Assembly (NCBI GenBank): GCA_025210745.1
Contig: JAOARC010000037.1
Span: 248,001 to 312,000, forward strand
DNA length: 64,000 nt
From: Bacteriovoracaceae bacterium
Lineage (GTDB): Bacteria > Bdellovibrionota > Bacteriovoracia > Bacteriovoracales > Bacteriovoracaceae
Direction: 5' to 3'
The notes beneath the pieces are model-generated. The model searched no databases and had not been told where the DNA came from. It saw only the letters and a program-made list of their open reading frames with translations. Shown in pieces: positions 32,667 to 41,750 of the stretch. Each line of letters starts with the position of its first letter. The stretch's first letter is position 1. Made by a program: the position numbers and the translations under genes.

Positions 32667-33518
32667 TTGATAAAACTTCTCTTTTTAACATTTCTTTTTT
32701 CTTTTAAAACAATGTCTTGTCATATTGTAATGTATAATACAATTGTCAAAACAAAAGAATATATCGATACAAGCTTCATAAAAGAAAAGAATGGATGTTC
32801 TGATCAAATAATAAAAAGATTGAGATCATTAGTTAATAATTCAGAAGGAAACTTATCAAAAAAATCCTTAGAAGTTTACCTTCAAGAAAAAGATATATCA
32901 TTATCTCCCAATCAAGTTTATGTATACACTTTAGCTAGTTATATTGAGCAGTATTTTAATATTCAAAATATAAAAATAAAGAATGCCGCGTCCCTATCTG
33001 GAAAGACTGTTATTGCCTTTAACAATGAAGATCATATTAAGCTTGATTGTAATAACTGTGCTTTAAGTGGAGATAAGAATATTAAAATGAATATTAACAA
33101 TCGATCAATTTGGCTTACAGCAAAAGTTTTAAAGAAACAAAAAATAATAGTCCTTAAAAATAATATAGGCGGTATCAACAGGAATATTAAAAGTGATGAT
33201 ATTACAGAGTCTGTGGTTTTCACAAGTTCTCCAAATAACTATTTTACAGATATTAAAAACATTCACTTTTACAAAGCTAACCGCTCACTTCTAGCTGGAC
33301 ATATTTTAAAACAACATGATTTATCAGCAAGAAACCTTATTAAAAATGGTCAATATGTAACTGTTGAATTTAACAACAATAAAGTTAAAGTTCATGTAAA
33401 GGCAAGGTCCCTTGAAAGAGGAAGTTTGGGACAAACAATAAAGCTTATAAATCCAAGATCTAATAAAACAATATATGGAAAAATTATCAGCAAAGATAAG
33501 GTGGTTATAACAATATGA
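32667..33518 (+). CDS. flgA: Flagellar P-ring assembly chaperone FlgA
   Basis: Periplasmic chaperone for the P ring. 283 aa with a signal peptide (cut near MSC), an unconserved middle, and the C-terminal SAF/FlgA domain: RSLLAGHILKQHDL near 208-221, NGQYVTVEF and SLGQTIKLINPRSNKTIYGKI near 253-272. The start is TTG with AAGG 8 bp before. It overlaps flgH by 4 bp. Placed directly between rod and ring genes, as expected. Confidence 0.88.
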   Translation: MIKLLFLTFLFSFKTMSCHIVMYNTIVKTKEYIDTSFIKEKNGCSDQIIKRLRSLVNNSEGNLSKKSLEVYLQEKDISLSPNQVYVYTLASYIEQYFNIQNIKIKNAASLSGKTVIAFNNEDHIKLDCNNCALSGDKNIKMNINNRSIWLTAKVLKKQKIIVLKNNIGGINRNIKSDDITESVVFTSSPNNYFTDIKNIHFYKANRSLLAGHILKQHDLSARNLIKNGQYVTVEFNNNKVKVHVKARSLERGSLGQTIKLINPRSNKTIYGKIISKDKVVITI

Positions 33519-34285
33519 TAACAAAAGTTTTAATATGTATTTTATTCACTCTTACTTCATGTGCAAACTACGTAGCAAAAATGCATCGTCAGCTAGATGC
33601 GCAAAATAGAAAACAAATCAGACCAAGTTATAGAGAACAAGGATATACAGGACGTCAAAAAAAGTTTTATGACCCATATAATGGGTACAGAGGTATTCCT
33701 GTAGCAAAAAATGATGCAAGACCAATAAAAAGCCCTCTTACCCTTGGAGGACCTCAAAGAAGAGCTACAGTTGTAAAAAGAATCAATAATAAAAGATTTA
33801 CCTCAGAAGACCTAAAGGATAACTCATCAACTGCAAGCTTATGGAGTGACAAAGAAAAAGGGAGCTTTTTATTTGTTCCAAATAATTCGAGAAGATCTGG
33901 AGATGTAGTTATTGTAGACGTATATAAAAACATGAAGTCAAATATTACAGAGGAGCTCAAAAGAGCCTTTCCATTAAAAGCAAAAAAGAAAAAAGATAAA
34001 GGTGATGAACCAAATAAAGAAAGTACAAATAAGGAAGAAACAAAAGTTGCGGCATCTAGTAACAAACCATCTGAAGGTGAAGTTTATGATAAAATATCAA
34101 CTCAGATCATCGAAAAAATAAACAAAGACTACTTTCTTATTCGTGGACGCAAAGAAGTTATGTTTCAAGATAGAAAAAGATATGTTGAACTTAGAGCTCT
34201 TGTTTCAAGAAAAGTAATAAAAGATAATGATACAGTTAAATCTAGTGATTTATTAGAACCTAAAATAAAAGCATTGAGGTATTAA
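33515..34285 (+). CDS. flgH: Flagellar L-ring protein FlgH
   Basis: Lipoprotein of the outer-membrane L ring, 256 aa. The lipobox LTSC is at about 13-16. The FlgH core shows SLWSDKEKGSFLFVPNNSRRSGDVVIV near 109-135, matching the family pattern of a low-complexity link followed by GD-x-x-x-V. A Lys/Glu-rich insertion lies near 157-190. The C-terminal half ends LRALVSRKVIKDNDTV. It shares a base with flgI (TAATG). Confidence 0.9.
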   Translation: MITKVLICILFTLTSCANYVAKMHRQLDAQNRKQIRPSYREQGYTGRQKKFYDPYNGYRGIPVAKNDARPIKSPLTLGGPQRRATVVKRINNKRFTSEDLKDNSSTASLWSDKEKGSFLFVPNNSRRSGDVVIVDVYKNMKSNITEELKRAFPLKAKKKKDKGDEPNKESTNKEETKVAASSNKPSEGEVYDKISTQIIEKINKDYFLIRGRKEVMFQDRKRYVELRALVSRKVIKDNDTVKSSDLLEPKIKALRY

Positions 34286-35280
34286 TGAAAATATTATTTA
34301 CAATAAGTTTTTTAATTTCAGTAAATTTTGTATATAGCGCAAATAGACTAAAAGATATTGTTACAATTAAGGGTGTTAGAGACAATCCAATCATAGGATA
34401 TGGACTTGTAATTGGACTTAATGGAACTGGTGATAGTGGCGGTGAAATTACGAATAAATCTCTTAAAAAAATGTTCTCAACCTTAGGGCTTAATGCTGTT
34501 CAAGAGGTTAGTTCAAATAATGTTGCTGCTGTTATTGTCACAGCTAAGATGCCTTCTTTTGGAAGAGTCGGACAAAAACTTGATGTGACAGTATCTTCTA
34601 TTGGAGATGCTAGCTCACTAGCAGGAGGTACTCTTCTTATAACTCCTCTTAAAGGTGGTGATGGAAATGTCTATGCAATTGCCAATGGCGCTCTTTCAAT
34701 TGGAGGACTAAAGCAAGGAGCTAAGTTTGCAACAAGTGGCAGAATACCAAATGGAGCAATTGTTGAAAAAGAACTTAAATTAGACTTTGCAAATAAAAAA
34801 TCTATTCGACTAACTCTAAACAAACCTGACTTCACAACAGCAGCAAGAGTTACCAAGGTAATCAACCAAAACCTAGGTGGTAAATTTGCGACAGCATCGG
34901 ATTCAGCAACAATAGATTTAATTATACCGAGCCATTACTCAAGAAAAGTAGTTGATCTTGTTGCTATAGTAGAGAACTTTAAGGTTCATCAAGATCAAAA
35001 GGCAAGAATTGTAATTAATGAAAAGACGGGAACTATTGTTGCTGGTGGAGAAGTGACACTAGGTAAAGTTGCCATCTCTCATAACGATCTTGTTTTAGAG
35101 GTAGGATCAGCTGAAGGCGCAAACAAACCAGGAGCTTTATTCCTACTAGAAAAGAAAACCAACTTAAATGATCTAGTACAAGCTTTAAACGCCATAGGGA
35201 CTTCAAATGAAGATTTAATCTCCATATTCAAGACACTTAAGGCCAATGGGGCATTAACTGCCGATCTAGAATTTATTTAA
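34285..35280 (+). CDS. flgI: Flagellar P-ring protein FlgI
   Basis: Periplasmic P-ring subunit, 331 aa, with a signal peptide (cut near YSA). The family signatures are clear: RDNPIIGYGLVIGLNGTGD near 35-53, NVAAVIVTAKMPSFGRVGQKLDV near 79-101, and the C-terminal LVQALNAIGTSNEDLISIFKTLKANGAL. Coupled to flgH. Chosen start ATG follows directly in the flgH stop. Confidence 0.97.
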   Translation: MKILFTISFLISVNFVYSANRLKDIVTIKGVRDNPIIGYGLVIGLNGTGDSGGEITNKSLKKMFSTLGLNAVQEVSSNNVAAVIVTAKMPSFGRVGQKLDVTVSSIGDASSLAGGTLLITPLKGGDGNVYAIANGALSIGGLKQGAKFATSGRIPNGAIVEKELKLDFANKKSIRLTLNKPDFTTAARVTKVINQNLGGKFATASDSATIDLIIPSHYSRKVVDLVAIVENFKVHQDQKARIVINEKTGTIVAGGEVTLGKVAISHNDLVLEVGSAEGANKPGALFLLEKKTNLNDLVQALNAIGTSNEDLISIFKTLKANGALTADLEFI

Positions 35281-35334
35281 TGTCAAAAAATCGACTTAAA
35301 GTGAATTTTTTTATGGCATCTAGTTCCCTATTAA

Positions 35335-35343
35335 TGCTATAAT
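35335..35343 (+). promoter_or_regulatory. Candidate extended -10 promoter within the flagellar operon
   Basis: TGCTATAAT, an extended -10 with a perfect TATAAT, lies in the 113-bp gap between flgI and flgJ. No good -35 is seen, as expected for extended -10 promoters. It could start a transcript for flgJ to fliW. Confidence 0.5.
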
Positions 35344-35393
35344 AATAGAAGAAGAGAGTTTAGGATGAATTCTCAAAATTAACTAGGAAGGTA

Positions 35394-35771
35394 ATGACTA
35401 ACGTAAAACAGCTTCCAAATTTACACTTAAATCAGAAAATAAATAAGCCAACAAGCTTATATGAAAACCCGTCTGTTCCTGATCCATATAAAAAAATTGC
35501 TAAAGGTATGGAAAGACAATTCATCAATCATATGATTAATGAAATGCAAAAAACTGTTCATTCATCCGAGCCTCAATCAGCTGGTACTAAGTATTACAAA
35601 TCCCTACTTGCTGATGAAAGATCAAAGATAATGGCAAATGTTGATAATGGCATTGGATTAAAGGAAGTTATATTAGAACAAATAGTTCCAGACCATTTGA
35701 AAAATACATCAAATAAGTACAATGCTATACAAATGTATAGAGAAAATAAGGTTCAAGGAGAGAACTTATGA
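35394..35771 (+). CDS. flgJ: Flagellar rod-binding protein FlgJ, N-terminal domain only
   Basis: A 125-aa protein matching the rod-binding half of FlgJ: KIAKGMERQFINHMINEMQKTV near 34-55 and YYKSLLADERSKIMAN near 74-89. The C-terminal muramidase domain of enterobacterial FlgJ is absent, as in many other groups, so a separate peptidoglycan hydrolase must open the wall. AGGAAGG lies just before the ATG. Overlaps flgM by 4 bp. Confidence 0.85.
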   Translation: MTNVKQLPNLHLNQKINKPTSLYENPSVPDPYKKIAKGMERQFINHMINEMQKTVHSSEPQSAGTKYYKSLLADERSKIMANVDNGIGLKEVILEQIVPDHLKNTSNKYNAIQMYRENKVQGENL

Positions 35772-36091
35772 GCACAGTCGATACAAGAGCACCCTTTTTT
35801 CCAAACTCTAGGACTGCAAAAAATCAAGCTAATAAAGCAAGAGCCGCAAGAGCTCTTCAAAGAAATAGTTTGGATAGAATGCAAGAGATTGAATCAAGGA
35901 CAGCTAAAGATGCTAAAGTAAGTATCCCTGAAACAATTAAAGATTTTTCTAGAATAAAAAAAGCTGTTGATGCAACTGAAGCCAATACAAACCAAGATAA
36001 AATTGCAATGTTAAAAGCAAAAATTCAAGCTGGAACATATGAACCTGACTATGATGCTATTGCTGATAAGATGTTATCGAGTGAGTTTTAA
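35768..36091 (+). CDS. flgM: Anti-sigma-28 factor FlgM
   Basis: A 107-aa protein with disordered, basic N-terminal half and the FlgM C-terminal signature DKIAMLKAKIQAGTYEPDYDAIADKML near 78-104, which holds sigma-28 until the hook is done. The start overlaps flgJ and the stop overlaps flgN (TAATG). The position before flgN and flgK supports the call. Confidence 0.8.
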   Translation: MSTVDTRAPFFPNSRTAKNQANKARAARALQRNSLDRMQEIESRTAKDAKVSIPETIKDFSRIKKAVDATEANTNQDKIAMLKAKIQAGTYEPDYDAIADKMLSSEF

Positions 36092-36582
36092 TGAATAAAG
36101 ACAAGATGGCTCTACATTTAATCGTTCAAAGATATGTTGATATGTGGGAAAAGTTCTGTAGATTTCATACAGAACTCTATGACCTTACTTGTGAAGAGTA
36201 TGTTCACCTACTAAGTTCAGATATAGATCGGCTAGAACAAACAGTTGAAAATAAAAACCAGCATTTAGAACTTATAAAGCAATTAGATGAAAATAGAATT
36301 AGTTTAATTACGCAGTTAAGTGAATATACAGACAAACGAGTTGAAAAGGTTAAAGATCTTGTAACTTTTTTAAATAAGAATGAGTTTGAATCTCAGGCAA
36401 CAACTCTAAATAAACTAAATGCATTATTAATAGATATAATTGAAAAAATACAGGCCCAAAATAAAAAGAATCAAATCTTTTTAAATAAAGCCATCATCTC
36501 TTTAAAAGATTTAAAGAGAAGCTTTGCCGGTGGTCCAAACTATACGACGTATGGATCAAATGGAGTTGCAAAGAATATATAA
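36091..36582 (+). CDS. flgN: Flagellar chaperone FlgN
   Basis: A 163-aa helical protein with the alternating heptads of FlgN-type export chaperones, which escort the hook-filament junction proteins FlgK and FlgL. The segment LSSDIDRLEQTVENKNQHLELIKQLDENR near 40-68 is typical. It sits between flgM and flgK, the usual place. Sequence conservation in the family is low, so context carries part of the call. Confidence 0.75.
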   Translation: MNKDKMALHLIVQRYVDMWEKFCRFHTELYDLTCEEYVHLLSSDIDRLEQTVENKNQHLELIKQLDENRISLITQLSEYTDKRVEKVKDLVTFLNKNEFESQATTLNKLNALLIDIIEKIQAQNKKNQIFLNKAIISLKDLKRSFAGGPNYTTYGSNGVAKNI

Positions 36583-36601
36583 ACCTTAGGAAGAGGATAC
36601 T

Positions 36602-38062
36602 GTGGGAGCAGATTTATTTAACATTGGTCGTACTTCTTTACATGCTTCAAAGAAAGCATTGTCTACGACGTCTCACAATATTGCGAACGCCAATACTGAG
36701 GGTTACTCACGTCAAAGAGTAACAACAGAAACAAATACTCCTATTGCAGAAGGATCATATGTACTTGGAACAGGTACTCGAGTTGCAGGAATTAAAAGAG
36801 TACATGATAAATTAATTCAAAAAAAATTAAATCATAGTACAACAAGTAATAACTTTCATGAGCAAAGAACATTTCAACTCGAAAGAGTTGAAGAAATTTT
36901 TAATGAAATTAATTCAGACGGTTTAAATAAAATCTTAAATAAGTTTTTTAATTCATTTAGAGAACTATCAAACCAACCTGAGAATGAGACTGTAAGAGCA
37001 ATGGTTAGAGATAATGCAAAGCTTGTTGTAAATGACTTTAAAAGAATTGATAAACATATCACCGATGTTAAAGAAAGTATTAATAGAAAAATTCATGGTA
37101 GTGTTGAAGAAATCAATATTCTTGCTGAATCAATAACATCGCTTAATAAAGAAATTACAAGACTAGAAACTCTTGGTGGAGAAACAGGTGACCTTAGAGA
37201 TCAAAGAGATCAAGCTGTTTTAAAAATTTCTGAAATGCTAAAAGTAAATACATATGAAGATAAAAAAGGTCAATATGTAGTCAATATTGTTGGTGCAGGC
37301 TCTTTAGTTGCTGGAGGTGTCATTAACAAACTAGAAGCCAAAGCTGTCACTGATGGTAATGCTCAAGATGCTGGCCAAATGCAAATCACCTTTAAAGGAA
37401 GAAAAAATACTTTTGTAACAAATAGTATTACAGACGGAAGTCTGGGAGCTTTAATTAAGACTAGAAATGAAGAAATTGATCTTCTTAAAAATAAAGTTGA
37501 TGATATTGCTTACGGATTAGTAAAAAGTACAAATGCTATTCATAAAAGAGGTTATATAAATAGAAAAATACCAGTGGATCAAAATGGTAACCCTATTGAA
37601 AACTCTCAGACAGGAAAAATTACAAATATCAACTTTTTTAAAGATCTTGATATGAAAAAGAATGCTAGTCGCGATATCAATTTAGATCAACTCATTGAAG
37701 ATGACTTAAATAATATATCAACAGGTTTAGCACCAAATTCTCCAGGTGATAATAGAATTGCGATCGCAATTAGTAGATTACAGCATGAGAAAATTTTAGG
37801 TGAAGAAACAACAACCTTTGAAGAAGCTTATCTTACAGCTGTTGGAAAAATTGGTACTGCTGCTGGTAAGTCCAAAATAGATGAAGAACAAGCTAAAGGC
37901 ATTTTAGCTCAGGCAAAATCGATTAAAGAAAGATTAGCAGGTGTTTCAATTGATGAAGAAGCTGCTAATATGGTTAAATATCAACATGCATATGATGCCT
38001 CCGCCAGAGTAATTAGAGTTGCTGATGAAATGTTCGATTCAGTATTGGACATGGTGAGGTAA
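36602..38062 (+). CDS. flgK: Flagellar hook-filament junction protein FlgK
   Basis: First junction protein (HAP1). The N-terminal helix with SHNIANANTEGYSRQRV near 24-40 and the C-terminal helix with DEEAANMVKYQHAYDASARVI near 447-467 are typical. 486 aa is average. The start is GTG with GAGG 6 bp upstream, giving MGADLFNIGRTSL as in the family. Followed by flgL after 3 bp. Confidence 0.95.
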   Translation: MGADLFNIGRTSLHASKKALSTTSHNIANANTEGYSRQRVTTETNTPIAEGSYVLGTGTRVAGIKRVHDKLIQKKLNHSTTSNNFHEQRTFQLERVEEIFNEINSDGLNKILNKFFNSFRELSNQPENETVRAMVRDNAKLVVNDFKRIDKHITDVKESINRKIHGSVEEINILAESITSLNKEITRLETLGGETGDLRDQRDQAVLKISEMLKVNTYEDKKGQYVVNIVGAGSLVAGGVINKLEAKAVTDGNAQDAGQMQITFKGRKNTFVTNSITDGSLGALIKTRNEEIDLLKNKVDDIAYGLVKSTNAIHKRGYINRKIPVDQNGNPIENSQTGKITNINFFKDLDMKKNASRDINLDQLIEDDLNNISTGLAPNSPGDNRIAIAISRLQHEKILGEETTTFEEAYLTAVGKIGTAAGKSKIDEEQAKGILAQAKSIKERLAGVSIDEEAANMVKYQHAYDASARVIRVADEMFDSVLDMVR

Positions 38063-38065
38063 TAA

Positions 38066-39130
38066 ATGGGTAGAGTATCAGAAAATAGCTCATATAATGC
38101 AATAAACTATTCTGTGGGAAGAACAAAATCTAAATTAGAAGATCTTCAAGTAAAAGGTTCTAATTTAAAAAGAATTCAAAAGCCATCAGATGATCCTATT
38201 GGAAATGTAGATTTACTAGCAATAAGATCTAAAAATATCGATGCTTCTCAGTATCTTAGAAATCTCAACTATGCTAAAGCTCAACTACAGTTTACTGAAA
38301 ATGCCGTAGAAGATCTTTCCGATATAATAAATAAAGCAAAAGAAATCGCAATTGGACAAGCTTCCAATTTATTTGGAGACGAAGTTAGAGAAGGGGTTGC
38401 AAGAGAGGTTGAACAACTTAGAAAGCAAGCTTTAAGTATTGCCAATAGAAGATTTGGAAATAAATATATCTTCGCTGGACATAAAACGCTAACAAGACCT
38501 TTCAATGAAGATGGTTCTTATAATGGAGATAAAAATCAAACAAGGATTGAAGTAGCTAAAGATGTATTTGTTCCAGTTAACTTTAGTGGTGGAGATATTT
38601 TCTTCGAAGCTCATACGCCAACTAAATTACCAAAGATTGAGATCAATGATTCTCCTGTAAAAGATTTTAGTATAGAACAAGAGAATAACAAAATTGAAGA
38701 AATTGAATTTAATAGAACTCCAGCAAGCATAGAACAGGAAGAAAAGGTACAAGAAGATTTTGAGCAAAAGAATATCACTAATCCCCTAGCAGGAAAGTCA
38801 TCTCTATTTTCAAATCTTGAAAGACTTAATAACGCTCTTCTTACCGGGAGCCATGAACTTGTTCAAGATATCTTACCCGAGCTTGATAAGGATGTTGATA
38901 GACTCATTCAAGTCAGAACTAAAATTGGGTCCATCAGAAATACAGTTGATAATGCAGAAGAAGTAATCGAAAGAGAAAAGCTTATAAATACTGAATACAG
39001 ATCTAAAATAGAAGATGCTGATGTTGCAGAGCTCTATACAGATCTATCTCGTCAGCAAAATGTTCTCAATGCCAGCTACAAAGCATCAGCTCAACTTATG
39101 AACAGCTCTCTGCTTAATTTTATCAAATAA
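38066..39130 (+). CDS. flgL: Flagellar hook-filament junction protein FlgL
   Basis: Second junction protein (HAP3), a flagellin relative. N-terminal signature SVGRTKSKLEDLQ, KPSDDPIGNVDLL and RRFGNKYIFAGHKT near 127-140; C-terminal helix DLSRQQNVLNASYKASAQLMNSSLLNFIK cut in family style. 354 aa; the variable middle is Glu-rich. Follows flgK directly. Confidence 0.93.
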   Translation: MGRVSENSSYNAINYSVGRTKSKLEDLQVKGSNLKRIQKPSDDPIGNVDLLAIRSKNIDASQYLRNLNYAKAQLQFTENAVEDLSDIINKAKEIAIGQASNLFGDEVREGVAREVEQLRKQALSIANRRFGNKYIFAGHKTLTRPFNEDGSYNGDKNQTRIEVAKDVFVPVNFSGGDIFFEAHTPTKLPKIEINDSPVKDFSIEQENNKIEEIEFNRTPASIEQEEKVQEDFEQKNITNPLAGKSSLFSNLERLNNALLTGSHELVQDILPELDKDVDRLIQVRTKIGSIRNTVDNAEEVIEREKLINTEYRSKIEDADVAELYTDLSRQQNVLNASYKASAQLMNSSLLNFIK

Positions 39131-39233
39131 GAATGTCTAAATATGCTATTTTATTAGGATAGATTTTCCCCTGTTGCTCTATATAATTTTTACTGTAACC
39201 TAGAATTAAATAAAAAATACTTGCCATATAGAG

Positions 39234-39256
39234 TTTGCAATATTATATGTTGCAAA
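39234..39256 (+). promoter_or_regulatory. Inverted repeat in the csrA leader
   Basis: TTTGCAA (39234-39240) and TTGCAAA (39250-39256) form a 7-bp dyad around nine bases, 45 bp before the csrA ATG in a 171-bp gap after flgL. A TTGCCA at 39221-39226 with TATATG 17 bp later could be a promoter overlapping it. Confidence 0.4.
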
Positions 39257-39301
39257 GATTAAAGCTAAATATAGCAAATAAACCAGACATGAGGTTAAAT
39301 A

Positions 39302-39532
39302 ATGCTAGTTCTGACAAGGAAGCTTGGAGAAAGCATAGCAATTGATGATAATATTAAGATAGTTGTTGTCCAAATAAAAGGAAAACAAGTAAGGCTTGGT
39401 ATTAAAGCTCCAAAAGAGACTAAGATACACCGAGAAGAGGTTTATCAGGCAATTCAAGATCAAAATACAGAGGCAGCCAACTCAGCGCCAACAGATTTAG
39501 CAGCACTTAACGCATCACTAAACAAGAAATAA
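39302..39532 (+). CDS. csrA: Carbon storage regulator CsrA
   Basis: RNA-binding dimer that blocks translation of target mRNAs, often flagellin. The start MLVLTRKLGESIAI and the RNA-binding region RLGIKAPKETKIHREEVYQAIQ are standard. 76 aa, with a slightly long tail. Paired with fliW 80 bp downstream, its antagonist, as in many flagellated bacteria that use the FliW-CsrA-flagellin switch. Confidence 0.97.
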   Translation: MLVLTRKLGESIAIDDNIKIVVVQIKGKQVRLGIKAPKETKIHREEVYQAIQDQNTEAANSAPTDLAALNASLNKK

Positions 39533-39618
39533 ATTCCCAATTGGAATCATTATAATTGACTGATACAATCATCTTAGGGTAGAAATTAAGCTACTACAAT
39601 AATTTTTGGAGGATGAGA

Positions 39619-40173
39619 GTGAAGGTAGGCACAACCAGATTTGGAGAACTTCAAGTAAATAAAGAAGATATTATTACTATGACAGAGGGCCTTTTAGGTT
39701 TTGATAATCTAAAAGAGTTTTTTGTAGTAGATCCAGGTGATAGCACTTTAATTTTATGGTTACAATCAACGGAAGATGCAAATATCGCATTTCCAATTAT
39801 AGAGCCTAAAATTTTTAAACCGGACTATGTAGCAAAATTACTACCATCTGATATGAACAGCGTAGATTTAGACTCTTTAGATCAAGCAAAAATATACTCA
39901 ATACTAACGATACCTTCTGATATAACAACAATGAGCGCAAACCTTAAAGCTCCAATTGTTATCAACAGTAAGAAGCAAATTGCAAAACAAATTGTCTTAC
40001 AAGACTCTAAGCTATCAGTTAAGTATGAAATGTATAAAGAACTTAAAAGCTATATCGTAGCATTTAGTTCCGATGACTCTAAAAGAACAAATATTGAAGC
40101 ACCTAGCGCTACAGCTATAAATACAAATAACTCATCTATAGCTAATAAGCCTTTAAGAGAAAAAGAAATATAA
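39619..40173 (+). CDS. fliW: Flagellar assembly factor FliW
   Basis: Binds CsrA and flagellin, so that free flagellin releases CsrA control. FliW signatures: TMTEGLLGFDNLKEFFVVDPG near 22-42, STEDANIAFPIIEP near 50-63. The core is about 145 residues; a 40-residue tail rich in Ser and Asn is extra. The GGAGG touches the first ATG (39613) with no gap, so I start at GTG 39619, 6 bp downstream of it, giving 184 aa. Last gene of the flagellar operon, followed by a terminator. Confidence 0.93.
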   Translation: MKVGTTRFGELQVNKEDIITMTEGLLGFDNLKEFFVVDPGDSTLILWLQSTEDANIAFPIIEPKIFKPDYVAKLLPSDMNSVDLDSLDQAKIYSILTIPSDITTMSANLKAPIVINSKKQIAKQIVLQDSKLSVKYEMYKELKSYIVAFSSDDSKRTNIEAPSATAINTNNSSIANKPLREKEI

Positions 40174-40188
40174 AAAAGAATAAATAAA

Positions 40189-40219
40189 AAAAACCTCTTA
40201 GCAATAAGAGGTTTTTTTA
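40189..40219. terminator. Bidirectional terminator
   Basis: A 10-bp stem AAACCTCTTA/TAAGAGGTTT (40191-40200 with 40205-40214) with a GCAA tetraloop and A/T runs on both sides. It ends the flagellar operon and the convergent TPR gene. Confidence 0.92.
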
Positions 40220-40234
40220 TGTCTAAAAATATTT

Positions 40235-40963
40235 TTATAGAGAAGATGTTAAATTCGTCTCAATCGCACTTCTAGATAACTGAATATACATCTGAAGCTC
40301 TTTATTGTCCGGAGCTTTAGAAAGAGCAAACTCCCATTCACTCTGAGCCTCAATTGTATTGCCATTTCCATAATGTAAAAGCCCTAATGCAACTCTGGCT
40401 TGAATATAATTAGGATTCTCATTTTTTAATCTCTTAAGCTCTTCCATTGCTTTTGAAGTAAATCCTTTTTTTGAATAAACCTTAGCTATCTTAATTCTTA
40501 TATCAAGATTATCTGAATCCAATGCAACAGCCTTATTGTATTCAAAAAGAGCTTCATCATATCTATTATATGAAAAATACATTTCAGCTATTTCATAATG
40601 CTTAGCCGAGAACTTTTTGTTAATATGGGGATCATTTACTCCCTCACCTTTTGACTTCACCTTGCTATTGGCCTTTTCAAAAACTTCACTTGCTTGCTCA
40701 TACCTTCCAATATCATTTAAGATAACTGATAAACTAATCGATGCATCCGTATGAGAAGGCTCTAAATCTAAAACTTTATTAAAAGCCTTTATTGCTTTAC
40801 CCAGCTGTCCTTGAATATGAAAAATATTTCCTAAATAAAAATATGATTTTATATTATCTGGGTTTATTTCAATAACTTCCTCAAATAAAGATTTTGCTAA
40901 GGATAGTTTATTAGAGTCAAATGCCTCAACTCCCTTATCTACCAGTTTCAATTCTTTACTCAT
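40235..40963 (-). CDS. Tetratricopeptide repeat protein
   Basis: A 242-aa protein made of about six TPR units; consensus stretches such as NPDNIKSYFYLGNIFHIQGQ and YNRYDEALFEYNKAVALDSD are clear. No signal peptide, so cytoplasmic or peripheral. TPRs mediate protein contacts; the partner is unknown. It lies 8 bp after bamD on the same strand and is probably co-transcribed. Confidence 0.85.
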   Translation of the reverse strand: MSKELKLVDKGVEAFDSNKLSLAKSLFEEVIEINPDNIKSYFYLGNIFHIQGQLGKAIKAFNKVLDLEPSHTDASISLSVILNDIGRYEQASEVFEKANSKVKSKGEGVNDPHINKKFSAKHYEIAEMYFSYNRYDEALFEYNKAVALDSDNLDIRIKIAKVYSKKGFTSKAMEELKRLKNENPNYIQARVALGLLHYGNGNTIEAQSEWEFALSKAPDNKELQMYIQLSRSAIETNLTSSL

Positions 40964-40971
40964 AAAAGTCC

Positions 40972-41718
40972 TTATTTTTTTATTTTTTTTCTACATTCCG
41001 TATCAATATTCTGTAACTTCTTTAAATTTTTATTCTTCATTATAGGTATAAAGTTTCCCGTAAAATGAATACATTCTTTGTACTTTTTTGCATACAAAGA
41101 GCTCATTGCAACTCTTACCATAGCATGTCTAACTATATTCATATCTTTTATATTTGCTAGAATATCTTTATATCTCCACAAAGCAGCATCATAATTTTCA
41201 GTTTTAAAATAAAAATCAGCGATATACTTTTCTTTACTAGCGATCATTTTTTTAGCTTTTTTAATTTTCTTATTAGCATCCTTTATAAAGTCTGATTTTG
41301 GATAGCTAGATAGTAATAACTGATAAAACCTAATCGACTCATAAGCACTCTCAAGGTCTCTATCATAGGTATCTGGTATTTGCTTATAAAAGGACTCTGC
41401 TATTTTATACACAACATATGGCATTTTTTTATGTTTTGGATGAAAATCCTTAAATACAATATAAGCAGCCGCTGACTCTACATAGTTTTCTTGCTTATAC
41501 AATATATCCGCTAATAGAAGCTCTGCCGGTACAGCGTAAAAGCTATAAGGATGCTCAGCTCTTAATCTATTGAGTTTCTCTGTGGCCAGTAAATACCTAG
41601 AGTCCGACATAAGCTCTTTTGCTTCTTTAAAAAGAATTTCAGCTTGAGTTTTTCCAGTTGGCTTTTGCGTCGCACAAGAAGTTAATACAATACTAATAAT
41701 TAATAGAATTTTTTTCAT
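40972..41718 (-). CDS. bamD: Outer membrane assembly lipoprotein BamD-like
   Basis: Lipoprotein of the BAM complex that inserts beta-barrel proteins. I start at the ATG giving MKKILLIISIVLTSC, which carries the lipobox at 11-15; the frame runs 12 codons further to a TTG. TPR-like repeats follow: LMSDSRYLLATEKLNRLRAEHP, then YPKSDFIKDANKKI, as in YfiO/BamD. 248 aa is typical. It sits between a TPR gene and an AI-2E-type membrane protein gene. Confidence 0.85.
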   Translation of the reverse strand: MKKILLIISIVLTSCATQKPTGKTQAEILFKEAKELMSDSRYLLATEKLNRLRAEHPYSFYAVPAELLLADILYKQENYVESAAAYIVFKDFHPKHKKMPYVVYKIAESFYKQIPDTYDRDLESAYESIRFYQLLLSSYPKSDFIKDANKKIKKAKKMIASKEKYIADFYFKTENYDAALWRYKDILANIKDMNIVRHAMVRVAMSSLYAKKYKECIHFTGNFIPIMKNKNLKKLQNIDTECRKKIKK

Positions 41719-41750
41719 CTCTATAAATCTACAAAAGTTTGTAAATACCG

